Both the position numbers and the translations under genes were made by a program. The notes under the pieces were generated by a model. That model ran no database searches, was not told the DNA's origin, and was given only the letters and a program-made list of their open reading frames with translations. Shown here piece by piece: positions 1 through 7,526 of a DNA stretch of 64,000 nucleotides; positions within the stretch are counted from its first letter, which is position 1, and each line of letters starts with the position of its first letter. Source of the stretch: Nocardia sp. NBC_00416 (GTDB lineage: Bacteria > Actinomycetota > Actinomycetes > Mycobacteriales > Mycobacteriaceae); assembly GCF_036032445.1 (NCBI RefSeq), contig NZ_CP107932.1, positions 2,730,501 to 2,794,500 of the forward strand. Direction: 5' to 3'.

Positions 1-342
1 GCGGTCATCGACCACGACGAGCGCACGAAAGATGTCACCACGGTCGGCGAGGTCGGCGAGTCGATGAGCACGCTGCTCGGTCCGGCGCCGGTGAACCCCA
101 GCCGATCCATCACCTCCCGGGTCCTGGTGGTGATGGGCGCCGAGGACGATATCTTCTGCAACTTCATGATCAGCTGCCGCGACGTCGGCGCCATCGCCGC
201 CAACGAGGCTCCCTACTACAGCGGCGCCGCTGATTTCGACACACTGGTCGCGCCCGGGGTCGCCCACAACCTCACGCTGCACCCGAGCGCACCGCAGACC
301 TTCCGGGCCATCGATCACTGGATGAACACCGGCAACGTCTGA
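1..342 (+). CDS. Alpha/beta hydrolase, C-terminal fragment (5' end outside window)
   Basis: The reading frame is open from base 1 to a TGA ending at 342, so only the C-terminal ~113 residues are visible. The segment VLVVMGAEDDIFC followed by VAPGVAHNLTLHP fits the late acid (Asp in GAEDD) and catalytic His of an alpha/beta hydrolase fold. The nucleophile elbow lies upstream, outside the window. An internal ATG at 64 is not needed as a start. Substrate unknown. It converges with the flavin reductase gene on the other strand. Confidence 0.7.
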   Translation, partial: AVIDHDERTKDVTTVGEVGESMSTLLGPAPVNPSRSITSRVLVVMGAEDDIFCNFMISCRDVGAIAANEAPYYSGAADFDTLVAPGVAHNLTLHPSAPQTFRAIDHWMNTGNV

Positions 343-391
343 CCGGCGGCCCGGTTTCCGGCGCATCCGAAACCCGCGACCTCTCGGAAAG

Positions 392-892
392 TCAAGCCGG
401 GTGGCCGGGTTCGAGGGTGGCGACGTGCCGATAGCGCAGGACGGCAGGCGCGGACCCGGGGGCGTCACCGCCTTCGGGGGCCAGCACGAGACCGATGTGA
501 TCGCCGAATTCGTGGCGGGCGAGGATACGACCGCAGAACCAGGCGACGGCGTCGAGCAGAACCGGCACGCCGTGCGGGCCCGGGCGCCAACGGCACCGGG
601 CGAACTTGTCGATCTCGTCGCCGGTTTCACCACCGAACAATTCGGCGAGGGCCGTATCGTCCGCACCGATCAGGTGCACGCCGACGAAATCCGCGCCGGG
701 CGCGACACGGTAGGTGTGGTTGGTCTCGGACAGGCAGACCAGGAACCGCGGTGGCTCGATCCCGACCTGGGACGCGAACCCCACCAGACATCCGGCGCGC
801 TCGTCGCCGGCGGCCAGGGTGACCAGGAAAGCCGCCGCGTCGGCGGCGGCGACCAGGTTGTCGAACGCGTAGTGCTCGGAATCGGCCGGCAT
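392..892 (-). CDS. Flavin reductase-like FMN-binding split-barrel protein
   Basis: 166 aa, starting at ATG 892. The sequence runs through an FMN-binding split barrel of the flavin-reductase type: an early strand with FLVTLAAGD, then GCLVGFASQVGIEPPRFLVC typical of the flavin-binding face, and a late H-x-F-G-D-H-I-G segment. Such proteins supply reduced FMN to flavin monooxygenases or act as small flavoenzymes. It lies 56 bp downstream of an SDR gene on the same strand, so the two are probably co-transcribed. It could serve the luciferase-like monooxygenases further along the window, which need reduced flavin; that link is inference. Confidence 0.75.
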   Translation of the reverse strand: MPADSEHYAFDNLVAAADAAAFLVTLAAGDERAGCLVGFASQVGIEPPRFLVCLSETNHTYRVAPGADFVGVHLIGADDTALAELFGGETGDEIDKFARCRWRPGPHGVPVLLDAVAWFCGRILARHEFGDHIGLVLAPEGGDAPGSAPAVLRYRHVATLEPGHPA

Positions 893-948
893 GCGCCGTG
901 TATAGCAGGCCGGTGCGGTGCACGGGCGCCGGCGGCCCGACCGGTGCG

Positions 949-1755
949 TCAGTAGAAGACAGGCCCGGGGACACCGCCGCCCACCGCGACGGCGTCGCCG
1001 GTGATCGCGATGCTGCGCGGTGAGGCGAGGAAGGTCACCACATCGGCGACCTCCCGGGCGTCGATGATCCGGCCCACGGAGTTGCGGGCGAGGCCGGCCT
1101 CCAGATCGGCGACCGTCGCCCCGGACTCGCCTGCCTGCGCGGTCAAGCGCTGCGTGAGGCGTTCGGTCCTGGTCACACCCGGGTGGACGACGGTCACGTT
1201 CACGCCCTTGGGGCCGAGTTCGTCGGCCAGATTCTTGGTCAGCGCGGAAACGCTGATATTGCGCACCGTCTGCGCGATCGAGTTGGCCTGCCGGGCGCCG
1301 AGCCCGCTGATGTTGATGATCCGGCCCCAGCCCTGCGCGACGAAATGCGGGGCGACGGCCCGCGCGGTGCGCAGATACCCGAGAACCTTGATCTCGATCT
1401 CGCGCCGGACCACATCGTCGGTGGTATCGGCCAGATCCGCGGCCGATCCCGCGCTCCACGGGGTGGCGGCGGAGTTGACGAGGATATCGACGCCGCCCAA
1501 TTCGGCGACCGTGCGCCGGACCAGCTCCCGCACCTGATCGTCGTCGCCCGTATCGGTCGGCACCCCGATCACCCGGCGACCCGTCTCCGCGGCCAGCGCA
1601 CGCGCCGCGGCGTCGAGCGGTTCGACGGACCGCGCCGCCAGCACCACGTCCACGCCTTCGGCCGCGAGGCCGCGCGCTACCGCCAGCCCGATGCCTTTGC
1701 TGCCGCCCGTCACGATGGCCCGTTTTCCGCCCAGATTCAGATCCACACCCACCAC
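949..1755 (-). CDS. SDR family NAD(P)-dependent oxidoreductase
   Basis: Classical short-chain dehydrogenase of about 268 aa. TGGSKGIG is the dinucleotide-binding glycine motif near the N-terminus; NSAA replaces the usual NAG motif and GRIINISG is the Ser strand. The canonical YxxxK pair is not obvious: the region after the Ser strand reads LGARQANSIAQTVRNISVSALTKNLA, so the usual Tyr seems replaced and activity may be divergent. It is first in a pair with the flavin reductase. A longer reading frame reaches a TTG at 1914, but GTG codons at 1755, 1752 and 1746 directly precede the SDR fold and are preferred. Exact start uncertain. Confidence 0.75.
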   Translation of the reverse strand: MVGVDLNLGGKRAIVTGGSKGIGLAVARGLAAEGVDVVLAARSVEPLDAAARALAAETGRRVIGVPTDTGDDDQVRELVRRTVAELGGVDILVNSAATPWSAGSAADLADTTDDVVRREIEIKVLGYLRTARAVAPHFVAQGWGRIINISGLGARQANSIAQTVRNISVSALTKNLADELGPKGVNVTVVHPGVTRTERLTQRLTAQAGESGATVADLEAGLARNSVGRIIDAREVADVVTFLASPRSIAITGDAVAVGGGVPGPVFY

Positions 1756-2110
1756 GCTAACGAGCGGCCCGGCGCCGATCACGGATCCCGATCGGGCTGA
1801 ACGGAACTCCACCGTTGTCCGGTGGCCGGCGCCGGCGGCGCTCCCGGGTCGGTGCGGCCCGGCGTCGCCGTATGTCCTGGGATCATCGGCGAGGCGCTCG
1901 GAATGCGCCGTCAATCGGCGTAGGAGCGGTTCTCCTGAACTCGCCGGGGCACACGAGGTTTCCCATTGCTATCCCTCATCTCTTGTAGAGAAACATTGCC
2001 GAGAGGCACCCCGGGACCCGTGCGGGACACGCTCCGGGATCGGCCGAGCCACGGCGTGAAGGCATAGATACCTGCGTGCGATCCCCCGGAAAGGCGGACC
2101 GGAGTTAACA
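1756..2110. other. Gene-free stretch, possible structured leader
   Basis: No convincing protein gene in this 355-bp gap. On the plus strand, about 1985-2105 is rich in short inverted repeats (GCCGAGAGGC, CCGGGACCCG, CTCCGGGATCGG) and contains AGATACCTGC near 2068. It ends just before a well-placed Shine-Dalgarno and the small reading frame at 2111. It may be a structured 5' leader, but it lacks the conserved core of any riboswitch class I recognise. Confidence 0.3.
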
Positions 2111-2227
2111 ATGAAGTCACCGGCGGATCACCCCGGGCAACGCGACGCATCGTCTACTGATGGCCGAGCCGGTTCACTGGTCGATACAGCACCGGTCCGG
2201 AAGTACACGAAGGCGAGGAAGACATGA
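2111..2227 (+). CDS. Small reading frame, 38 aa, unknown
   Basis: ATG at 2111 is preceded by GGAG seven bases upstream. The 38-residue product is hydrophilic, with a basic tail (VRKYTKARKT). Its stop overlaps the next small frame's start as ATGA. No family recognised. It might be a leader peptide, a small protein or a chance frame. The good ribosome binding site and the coupled second frame are the only positive evidence. Confidence 0.3.
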   Translation: MKSPADHPGQRDASSTDGRAGSLVDTAPVRKYTKARKT

Positions 2228-2319
2228 CAGAAGCGATCGCCGCGGCGGATACCGCCTGGACGGCCCGGCTCCCATCCGGGAGCCGGGCCGTTCACGCCTC
2301 CTCGTGGTTGTCCGGGTAG
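2224..2319 (+). CDS. Small reading frame, 31 aa, coupled to the preceding one
   Basis: ATG 2224 overlaps the previous stop by ATGA and has GAGGAAG just upstream. The 31-residue product starts MTEAIAAADTAW. A perfect 13-bp hairpin (2261-2290) lies inside the frame, and its 3' end overlaps the tail of the convergent XRE-cupin gene. Both facts argue that it is short-lived as a protein or not a gene at all. Unknown function. Confidence 0.22.
   Translation: MTEAIAAADTAWTARLPSGSRAVHASSWLSG
2261..2290 (-). terminator. Hairpin terminator after the XRE-cupin gene
   Basis: Perfect 13-bp inverted repeat CGGCCCGGCTCCC / GGGAGCCGGGCCG with an ATCC loop. It begins one base beyond the stop codon of the minus-strand gene at 2292. 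No T-tract follows, as is common in actinomycetes. It would also stop transcription arriving from the plus strand. Confidence 0.65.
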
Positions 2320-2966
2320 GCGGTCACCGCGAGGAACCGGATCGGCAGCCGGACCAGATCGTTCGGCCCGTGGATGCCCTCGCCGTCGAGCAGCAGCGAA
2401 TCCCCCGGCCGCAGTGTGTACTGGGCGGAACCGTGCCCGTAGACCATCACCCCTTCCAGCATGTAGATCAGTTCGGTGCCCGCGTGCTGGAAACGCGGGA
2501 ACACCTCGCTGGCACTGGTCAGCGTCACCAGGACCGGCTCCAGCCGCTTGTGCTGGCCGCGCAGCGCGCCGAGCAGCTCGTAGTGGTGCCCGATCCGGGT
2601 TCCGCGTCCCACGATCACCGCGCCCTGGCCGGCTGCCACGTACACGGCCTCACGCACGGTGTCCGCGTCGCGGAACAGCGAGGTGACCGGAACATCGAGG
2701 CCCGCCGCCAGCCGGGCCAGCGTGGACAGACTGCAGGAGGTCTGCGCGTTCTCGATCTTCGACAGCATGGCCTTCGAGATGCCGACCTTGACGGCCATCT
2801 CACCGACGGACAGACCGCTCGCCTTCCGCAACATCCGGACCTGGCGCGCGATGGCGGCTTCCAGATCGCCGCCGGTGGGCGGCTCACCGATCACCTCGCG
2901 TTGCACGGGGGCGGGATCGCCGGTGTCACGGTGGATCTGCGGGGCGCCGGGGTCGGGATCGGTCAT
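2292..2966 (-). CDS. XRE-family regulator with C-terminal cupin domain
   Basis: 224 aa. A Cro/C1-type helix-turn-helix (about residues 35-92, including GLSVGEMAVKVGISKAMLSK) is followed by a cupin_2 barrel (about 140-215) with GTELIYMLEGVMVYG and LRPGDSLLLDG. This HTH-cupin architecture is typical of regulators of catabolic or amino-acid/amine genes, where the cupin senses a small molecule. No dedicated target is adjacent; the small reading frames at 2111-2319 converge on it. ATG at 2966. Ligand unknown. Confidence 0.88.
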   Translation of the reverse strand: MTDPDPGAPQIHRDTGDPAPVQREVIGEPPTGGDLEAAIARQVRMLRKASGLSVGEMAVKVGISKAMLSKIENAQTSCSLSTLARLAAGLDVPVTSLFRDADTVREAVYVAAGQGAVIVGRGTRIGHHYELLGALRGQHKRLEPVLVTLTSASEVFPRFQHAGTELIYMLEGVMVYGHGSAQYTLRPGDSLLLDGEGIHGPNDLVRLPIRFLAVTAYPDNHEEA

Positions 2967-3140
2967 CGACTCACTTTAGTCAATGTTTCCTACCAGTAGA
3001 CAGACCGGCCTGCGAGACTTTTCCCGCACTGCCGCAGCGTGCGGTGTGGCCGGGTGACGAACCGAACACCCGGCCGTTGCGCGCACCGGGCCCGCGCGGC
3101 GTCCCGAAATCCCGTGGCGTCCGGTCGCACGGGCGAACTC

Positions 3141-3556
3141 TCACACCGACGGCGACGCGCCCGGCCGCCCCGAATCGGGCAGGTGCACGAGGATCAGCCC
3201 CACCGCCGCGATCAGGAAGTTCTGCAGCGCGGCCGACGACGCGTTCACGTCCTCGTTGGCCCACATCCGGAACCATTCGCCGCCGACGGTCAGGAACCCG
3301 CCGGCGAACAGCAGTACCGCCATGGTCCAGCCCAGACTCGACAGCGTCGCCGCGCGATCGGCGCCCGGACCCGCCGCGCCGGACCGCGTGGCCAGCGCGC
3401 GACCAGCAGCCCGCCGCGGCAGTTGGTGACCGCGACGAACAGGTAGTAGAAATCGGTGATCGCGGCGGCGAGCACGGCCACTGCCAGCTGTCGGCTTCCG
3501 AACACCGCGAACAAGCCGGATCGACCCGAAAATATCTCTTTCCCTGGCGTTTTCAC
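3141..3556 (-). pseudogene. Small membrane protein gene with a frameshift
   Basis: Two minus-strand frames join into one plausible membrane protein. The first (GTG about 3556) encodes LFAVFGSRQLAVAVLAAA, then ITDFYYLFVAVTN. The second continues with LGWTMAVLLFAGGFLTVGG and ALQNFLIAAVGLILVHL, ending at 3141. The frame change falls at about 3395-3430. Each half has hydrophobic helices with normal codon usage, so a single-base indel in a real gene, or a sequencing error in a GC run, is more likely than two genes. Family not recognised. Confidence 0.5.
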
Positions 3557-3655
3557 ACACGCATTCGTCTCATACCCACTGTCGCCGCGCCACCGGAAGC
3601 GCGGCAGACACGGACGGAGGCACCGCGCGACAGACACGAGATCCAGGGTCGCGTG

Positions 3656-3955
3656 ATGGAGGGAGCACCCGACCGGGACATGATCGGGCAGGTGGACGAC
3701 GAGACATTCGGCCGCCTGGTCCATCTCCGTGTCGAAGTGCAACATCTGATCCGGCTGCCGGACTCGGGCGCGGTGATGCTCCTGATCCGCAGCTATCTGC
3801 TGCCGCTGGCGGAGCTGGCCACCGTCGACCTCTGGCGCGCGCGGACTGCGGCGGTCCTCGCCGAACTTCCCGACGATGTGGCCGAGTACAAGGGAATCGG
3901 CAAATACCGTGCGCGCGCCGCCGCCTGGCTGCGCTCACCCGGTGCGACCGGGTGA
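3656..3955 (+). CDS. Hypothetical protein, 99 aa
   Basis: Frame from ATG 3656 to TGA 3955 with GC-rich third positions. The product is mostly helical and charged (DDETFGRLVHLRVEVQHLIR, later LAELPDDVAEYKGIGKYRAR). No signal peptide or membrane segment. An internal ATG at 3680 is an alternative start. AGGG about nine bases upstream of 3656 could serve as ribosome binding site. It converges with the sigma factor gene. No family recognised. Confidence 0.5.
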   Translation: MEGAPDRDMIGQVDDETFGRLVHLRVEVQHLIRLPDSGAVMLLIRSYLLPLAELATVDLWRARTAAVLAELPDDVAEYKGIGKYRARAAAWLRSPGATG

Positions 3956-4004
3956 GCGAAACGACCCCGGCCACAGGCTCCGGCCGCATCGCCGACCGCC
4001 GGAC

Positions 4005-4883
4005 TCAGGCCGCCGAGGTGACCGACTCGGCGTGCTCGGGATCGCCGAGAGCCTGCTCCCGCAGGGTCCGCAACGTTTTCGCCAGAATTCTGGACACCTG
4101 CATCTGCGAGATGTCGAGCCGCTCGGCGATCTGGACCTGGGTCATGTTCCCGAAAAACCGCCAGACCAGCACCTGCCGCTCCCGCTGCGGCAGTTTCTCG
4201 ATCAGCGGGCGCAGGGTCATAGCGTCCTCGAGCAGCTGATAACAGGGTTCCACGCTGCCCAGCCGGGCCAGTACCGCCGGCGGCGAGGTGTCGTCGTCCT
4301 GGTCGTTGGCGGTGGCGTCGAGGGAATTGCTCGTATGCCCGTTGCCGGCGATGAGCGCCCTGGTGACATCGGTCAATTCGACGTCGAGTTCGGCGGCGAT
4401 CTCCCGCGCGGTGGGCATCCGCCCGATGCGCTGGTACAGCGCTTCGGTGGCCGGGCCGATCCGCAGATGCAGTTCCTTCGTGCTGCGCGGCACCCGCACG
4501 GCCCAGGTGTGATCGCGGAAGTGGCGGCGGACCTCACCCATGATGGTGGGAATGGCGAAGGACAGGAACGAGCTGCCGCGCGACTGGTCGAAACGGTCCA
4601 CGGCCTGCACCAGCCCCAGCCGGGCGATCTGGAGCAGGTCGTCGAAGGTTTCGCCGCGACCCGCGAAGCGGCGCGCGATATGTTCGGCCAGCGGCAGGCA
4701 CCGGTGCACGATCTGCTCGCGCACCTCCCGCCGCCGTAGATCGTCCGGTTCCAGAGCCGCGAGTTCGGTGAACAGCGGTTCGATATTGTCGTAGCTGTCA
4801 CCGGCACCGTGCGCCTGGCCGGAACGCCGCGAACCGATTTCCTCGGTGCGGTGATCGGTTGGGACTGTGGTCGTTTCGTTCAC
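4005..4883 (-). CDS. RNA polymerase sigma factor, SigB/SigF/SigG type
   Basis: 292 aa group-3 sigma factor. Region 2 (about 65-135) includes FDDLLQIARLGLVQAVDRFD and SFLSFAIPTIMGEVRRHFRD. Region 3 follows with MPTAREIAAELDVE. Region 4 (about 225-285) has LPQRERQVLVWRFFGNMTQ and ISQMQVSRILAKTL. This matches the stress/development sigma family of actinobacteria, normally held by anti-sigma and anti-anti-sigma partners; none is adjacent here. The gene is preceded by a promoter of the type this family recognises (4927-4953), so it probably activates itself. ATG 4883 with GGAG upstream. Confidence 0.93.
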   Translation of the reverse strand: MNETTTVPTDHRTEEIGSRRSGQAHGAGDSYDNIEPLFTELAALEPDDLRRREVREQIVHRCLPLAEHIARRFAGRGETFDDLLQIARLGLVQAVDRFDQSRGSSFLSFAIPTIMGEVRRHFRDHTWAVRVPRSTKELHLRIGPATEALYQRIGRMPTAREIAAELDVELTDVTRALIAGNGHTSNSLDATANDQDDDTSPPAVLARLGSVEPCYQLLEDAMTLRPLIEKLPQRERQVLVWRFFGNMTQVQIAERLDISQMQVSRILAKTLRTLREQALGDPEHAESVTSAA

Positions 4884-4926
4884 CGGATGCTCCTAGCGTC
4901 TTCCCGGACGGGTCGATGTACAAGAC

Positions 4927-4953
4927 ATACCCACCGTCGGCGGTGATCGAAAC
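4927..4953 (-). promoter_or_regulatory. SigB/F-type promoter of the sigma factor gene
   Basis: On the minus strand GTTT (4953-4950), a 17-bp spacer and GGGTAT (4932-4927) match the GTTT-N15-17-GGGTA consensus of actinobacterial SigB/SigF promoters. The -10 element lies 43 bp before the ATG at 4883, which leaves a short leader. Confidence 0.75.
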
Positions 4954-5005
4954 GTAATCTGAAAAAGCGGTGTGTACATCTGGCCCAGCGGCGGCGAAGG
5001 AGCCG

Positions 5006-5036
5006 CCGGGACACGCTGCGACGCAGCGCGTCCCGG
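5006..5036 (-). terminator. Hairpin terminator after the proline-rich membrane protein gene
   Basis: Inverted repeat with arms CCGGGACACGCTGC and GCAGCGCGTCCCGG, a GAC loop and one mismatch, beginning five bases beyond the stop codon at 5042. It would separate this gene from the sigma factor promoter downstream. Confidence 0.55.
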
Positions 5037-5041
5037 TGGAC

Positions 5042-5389
5042 CTAGGGCGCCGGTGGCGCGACGGTGTTCGTGCAGAAGGGCTGACACGGGCCCGGGGTCG
5101 GGGTCACCTGCGCCGGCTCGTCACCGAAATCCGCTGTGCTCACCAGCACCATCACCACCAGCGCACCCCCGACGACCAGCCCGAAGATCAGCAGAGTGGG
5201 CCACAGCCAGGTTCGCATGGGATTCTCCTCCACCAGTGGCACCACCGGCATCGCCGTATCGGCCGGGTTCATCAATTCCGTCGGGTCCACCGGATTCGCC
5301 GGGTTGACCGGGCTCGCCGGGTCCAGCGGGTCCGCCGGGTTGAACGGACTCACCGCTTCCACTGGGGCACTGTCGTCCTCGCCCTTCAC
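5042..5389 (-). CDS. Single-pass membrane protein with Asn/Pro/Asp-rich repeats
   Basis: 115 aa from GTG 5389, chosen because GGAGG lies ten bases upstream; the frame is open 17 codons further. Residues about 15-50 are low complexity, with repeated N-P-A-D/P-V-D-P units (FNPADPLDPASPVNPANPVD). One transmembrane helix follows (LWPTLLIFGLVVGGALVVMV), then a short tail with two Cys. Probably an N-in or N-out anchored envelope protein of unknown role. It lies upstream of the sigma factor gene on the same strand but is separated by a hairpin. Confidence 0.6.
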   Translation of the reverse strand: MKGEDDSAPVEAVSPFNPADPLDPASPVNPANPVDPTELMNPADTAMPVVPLVEENPMRTWLWPTLLIFGLVVGGALVVMVLVSTADFGDEPAQVTPTPGPCQPFCTNTVAPPAP

Positions 5390-5591
5390 ACGCCACCTCC
5401 ACTGGGTCTCGCCGACCGGATACCCGGAAATCGAAGGCATTCACGCGCCCGGCGCGGGTTGTCCCGCCCGCGCGCCACGCTCGCGCGCAGACACACCGGC
5501 CCATCCACCCGAACACGCAACTAATGGTTGCGTGAATCGACCGCCGGGACTACCGTGACAAGCAACCGAACATTGCACAAGGAGGACTCCG

Positions 5592-6044
5592 ATGGAGTAC
5601 GGCAGCATCGAACGCGAAATCCACGTGGACGCCTCACCCGAGGTGGTCTTCGAGGTGGTCAGCAGCCCGGAGCACATTTCACAGTGGTGGACCGACGACG
5701 CCTCTTTCGAACCGAGCGCCGGGGCCGTGGGCGAATTCGTCTGGGGTGAAAGGGAACAGGTGACGCCGATGACCGTCGTGACCGCCGACCCACCCCGTCT
5801 CTTCTCGTTCCGCTGGTGCTACCCCGGCGCCACCGTCGACCACACCGCCGGTTCACTCCTGGTCACCTTGGAACTCGTACCGACCGGAACCGGGACCACG
5901 ATCCGGCTCACCGAGACCGGGTTCCGGGAGATGGGCTGGGAGGCGGCGAAACTGGAACTGGAGTACCGGGAGCACACCGGCGGCTGGGACCACTGCATCC
6001 CACGGCTCGCCGAATACGTCACGCGGCTGGTCGCCGCGCCGTGA
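5592..6044 (+). CDS. SRPBCC / AHSA1-domain protein
   Basis: 150 aa, ATG 5592 with AGGAGG upstream. It has the START-like AHSA1 signatures IEREIHVDASPEVVFEVVS and ISQWWTDDA, plus a late WDHCIPRLAEYV helix. Members bind hydrophobic ligands or assist in stress; the exact ligand is unknown. Its stop overlaps the start of the ArsR-type gene, a very common actinobacterial pair in which the regulator controls the operon. Confidence 0.88.
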   Translation: MEYGSIEREIHVDASPEVVFEVVSSPEHISQWWTDDASFEPSAGAVGEFVWGEREQVTPMTVVTADPPRLFSFRWCYPGATVDHTAGSLLVTLELVPTGTGTTIRLTETGFREMGWEAAKLELEYREHTGGWDHCIPRLAEYVTRLVAAP

Positions 6045-6391
6045 CCACCGCTGTCGACGACGAGCTGTGGTCCGCGGTCGGCGATCCGACCCGCCGCCGG
6101 ATGCTGGACCTGCTGCTCGCCGCCGGCGACGGCACGGCCACCACCCTCAGCGAACAGCTGCCCGTGACCCGGCAGGCTGTCGCGAAACATCTGGGCGTAC
6201 TCGACCGGGTCGGCCTGGTGCACGCGACACCCGCCGGACGCGAACGGCGATACCGGGTGGACGAGGCCCAACTCGCGCGTGCCGTCGCTCAGTTGTCGTC
6301 GGTGGGGGCGGCCTGGGATGCCCGGCTGCGGCGGATCAAGCGGATCGCCGAGGCGATCCAGCGGACGCAGGACCGACACGGCATTCGATAA
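6041..6391 (+). CDS. ArsR/SmtB-family transcriptional regulator
   Basis: 116 aa from GTG 6041, overlapping the SRPBCC stop by four bases. Winged-helix domain: DELWSAVGDPTRRRMLDLLL, LPVTRQAVAKHLGVLDRVGL and GRERRYRVDEAQL for the wing. No cysteine metal site is seen, so it is of the non-metal SRPBCC-partner type. Probably autoregulates the two-gene operon. Confidence 0.9.
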   Translation: MTTAVDDELWSAVGDPTRRRMLDLLLAAGDGTATTLSEQLPVTRQAVAKHLGVLDRVGLVHATPAGRERRYRVDEAQLARAVAQLSSVGAAWDARLRRIKRIAEAIQRTQDRHGIR

Positions 6392-6416
6392 CGCAGCGCA
6401 TCCGCGGCCCCGCAGC

Positions 6417-7256
6417 TCAGGGCATCCGCCGCCGCGCTCGCTCCCATTCGAGCGCGGCGGTGCGGACCGCGTCCCGGGCGGCACGATCGGCATTGCGCGC
6501 GAACCGGTGCCGGGCTTCGACCGCGGCGATCTCGCTACGGAGTTCCTCGATCCGCGCTTCGGTGGCCCGCACCTGTTCGGCGGCCTCCCGAGCCTGCGCT
6601 TCGGCGATATCGAGCGCGGCGCGTGCGGCCGTCACGACCGCCTGCGCTTCCTCCCGCGCGCGCCGCGCCGCCGCCTCGCCGGACGCTCGGCGATCGGCCT
6701 CCGGTTCCGCGGACTTGCGCGCACGTTTCACCTCGCGCGCCGCGGCGCCCGAGGCCTCCCGCACCACCATGAGATCCGGCTCCACCGGGCCGAATCCCGC
6801 ATAGTTCTGCGCGGTCGTCAGCGTCCCGGTCCGGACCTGCTCGGCGATCCCGGGGTCGGCCAGCGCGGCGCTCAGCGTCTCGCTCACCTGGCGCACTACC
6901 GCCTCCGAGACAGGCTGCCCCTGCTCGGCGGCCACTTCGCCCGCTCGAGCGGCCAGCGCGTCGACCACGTGCCGGCGCTGCCGGGTGAGCGCGCGCAATC
7001 GTTGGCCCGACAGTTCCCGCTGCGCCGTCCGCAGGTCGGTGCCGAGTCGCAGCAGCGCGTCCACCTCGCCCGGCGCCGCGCGCGCGAGCATGTTCACCGC
7101 CCAGGCGGCCCTCGTGGGTTTGCGCAGGGCCGTGATCGCGGCCGCCAGCGCACGATCACCGGACTCCTCGGCGTCGTGCGCCCGCGCGGCGCGGGCGGCG
7201 ACGAAATCCGCGGGTGCCAGCGCGTACAGGTCCGCGGCCACCTCGCCCAGGCTCAT
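6417..7256 (-). CDS. Conserved actinobacterial coiled-coil protein, unknown function
   Basis: 279 aa from ATG 7256; the frame is open further but earlier codons are not gene-like. The N-terminal half has LRKPTRAAWAVNMLAR and RQRRHVVDALAARAGEVA. The C-terminal third is a long Ala/Glu/Arg-rich heptad-like helix (for example AREEAQAVVTAARAALDIAE, then RIEELRSEIAAVEARH). No membrane segment. I recall proteins of this layout as conserved in Corynebacteriales without a known role. Convergent with the ArsR gene. Confidence 0.72.
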   Translation of the reverse strand: MSLGEVAADLYALAPADFVAARAARAHDAEESGDRALAAAITALRKPTRAAWAVNMLARAAPGEVDALLRLGTDLRTAQRELSGQRLRALTRQRRHVVDALAARAGEVAAEQGQPVSEAVVRQVSETLSAALADPGIAEQVRTGTLTTAQNYAGFGPVEPDLMVVREASGAAAREVKRARKSAEPEADRRASGEAAARRAREEAQAVVTAARAALDIAEAQAREAAEQVRATEARIEELRSEIAAVEARHRFARNADRAARDAVRTAALEWERARRRMP

Positions 7257-7526
7257 ACGCCCGAGCCTAGCGACGCCGCCCGTCGTCACCGCGCAGGCGA
7301 GCCCGATGACCGGTGCGGGCACAAGGCCGGCGCACGGCCGTATTCCGGCACCGGCCACCCCGCTGACGCGCCCGATCCAGGACGGCAGTACCGGTGGTAC
7401 GACCGTTGTGATCAGCGTGGTTCGATGGGTACTCCCCGAGCGGCGGCAGCCGTATGTTCGCCGAGAAATACCGCGACATCGATGGTTTCGGTGTGGCTCG
7501 CTGCTGTGCTCGACGGAGGTATCACG

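Noticed and set aside
1985..2105. A second cobalamin riboswitch
   Set aside because: Only the AGATACCTGC decamer matches; the CCGGTGcGAATCCGG hairpin and the CCGCAACTGTGA segment are missing.
5270..5345. Short repeats suggestive of a tandem array
   Set aside because: They are the coding repeats (Asn-Pro-Asp type) of the membrane protein at 5042-5389, not an independent DNA element.
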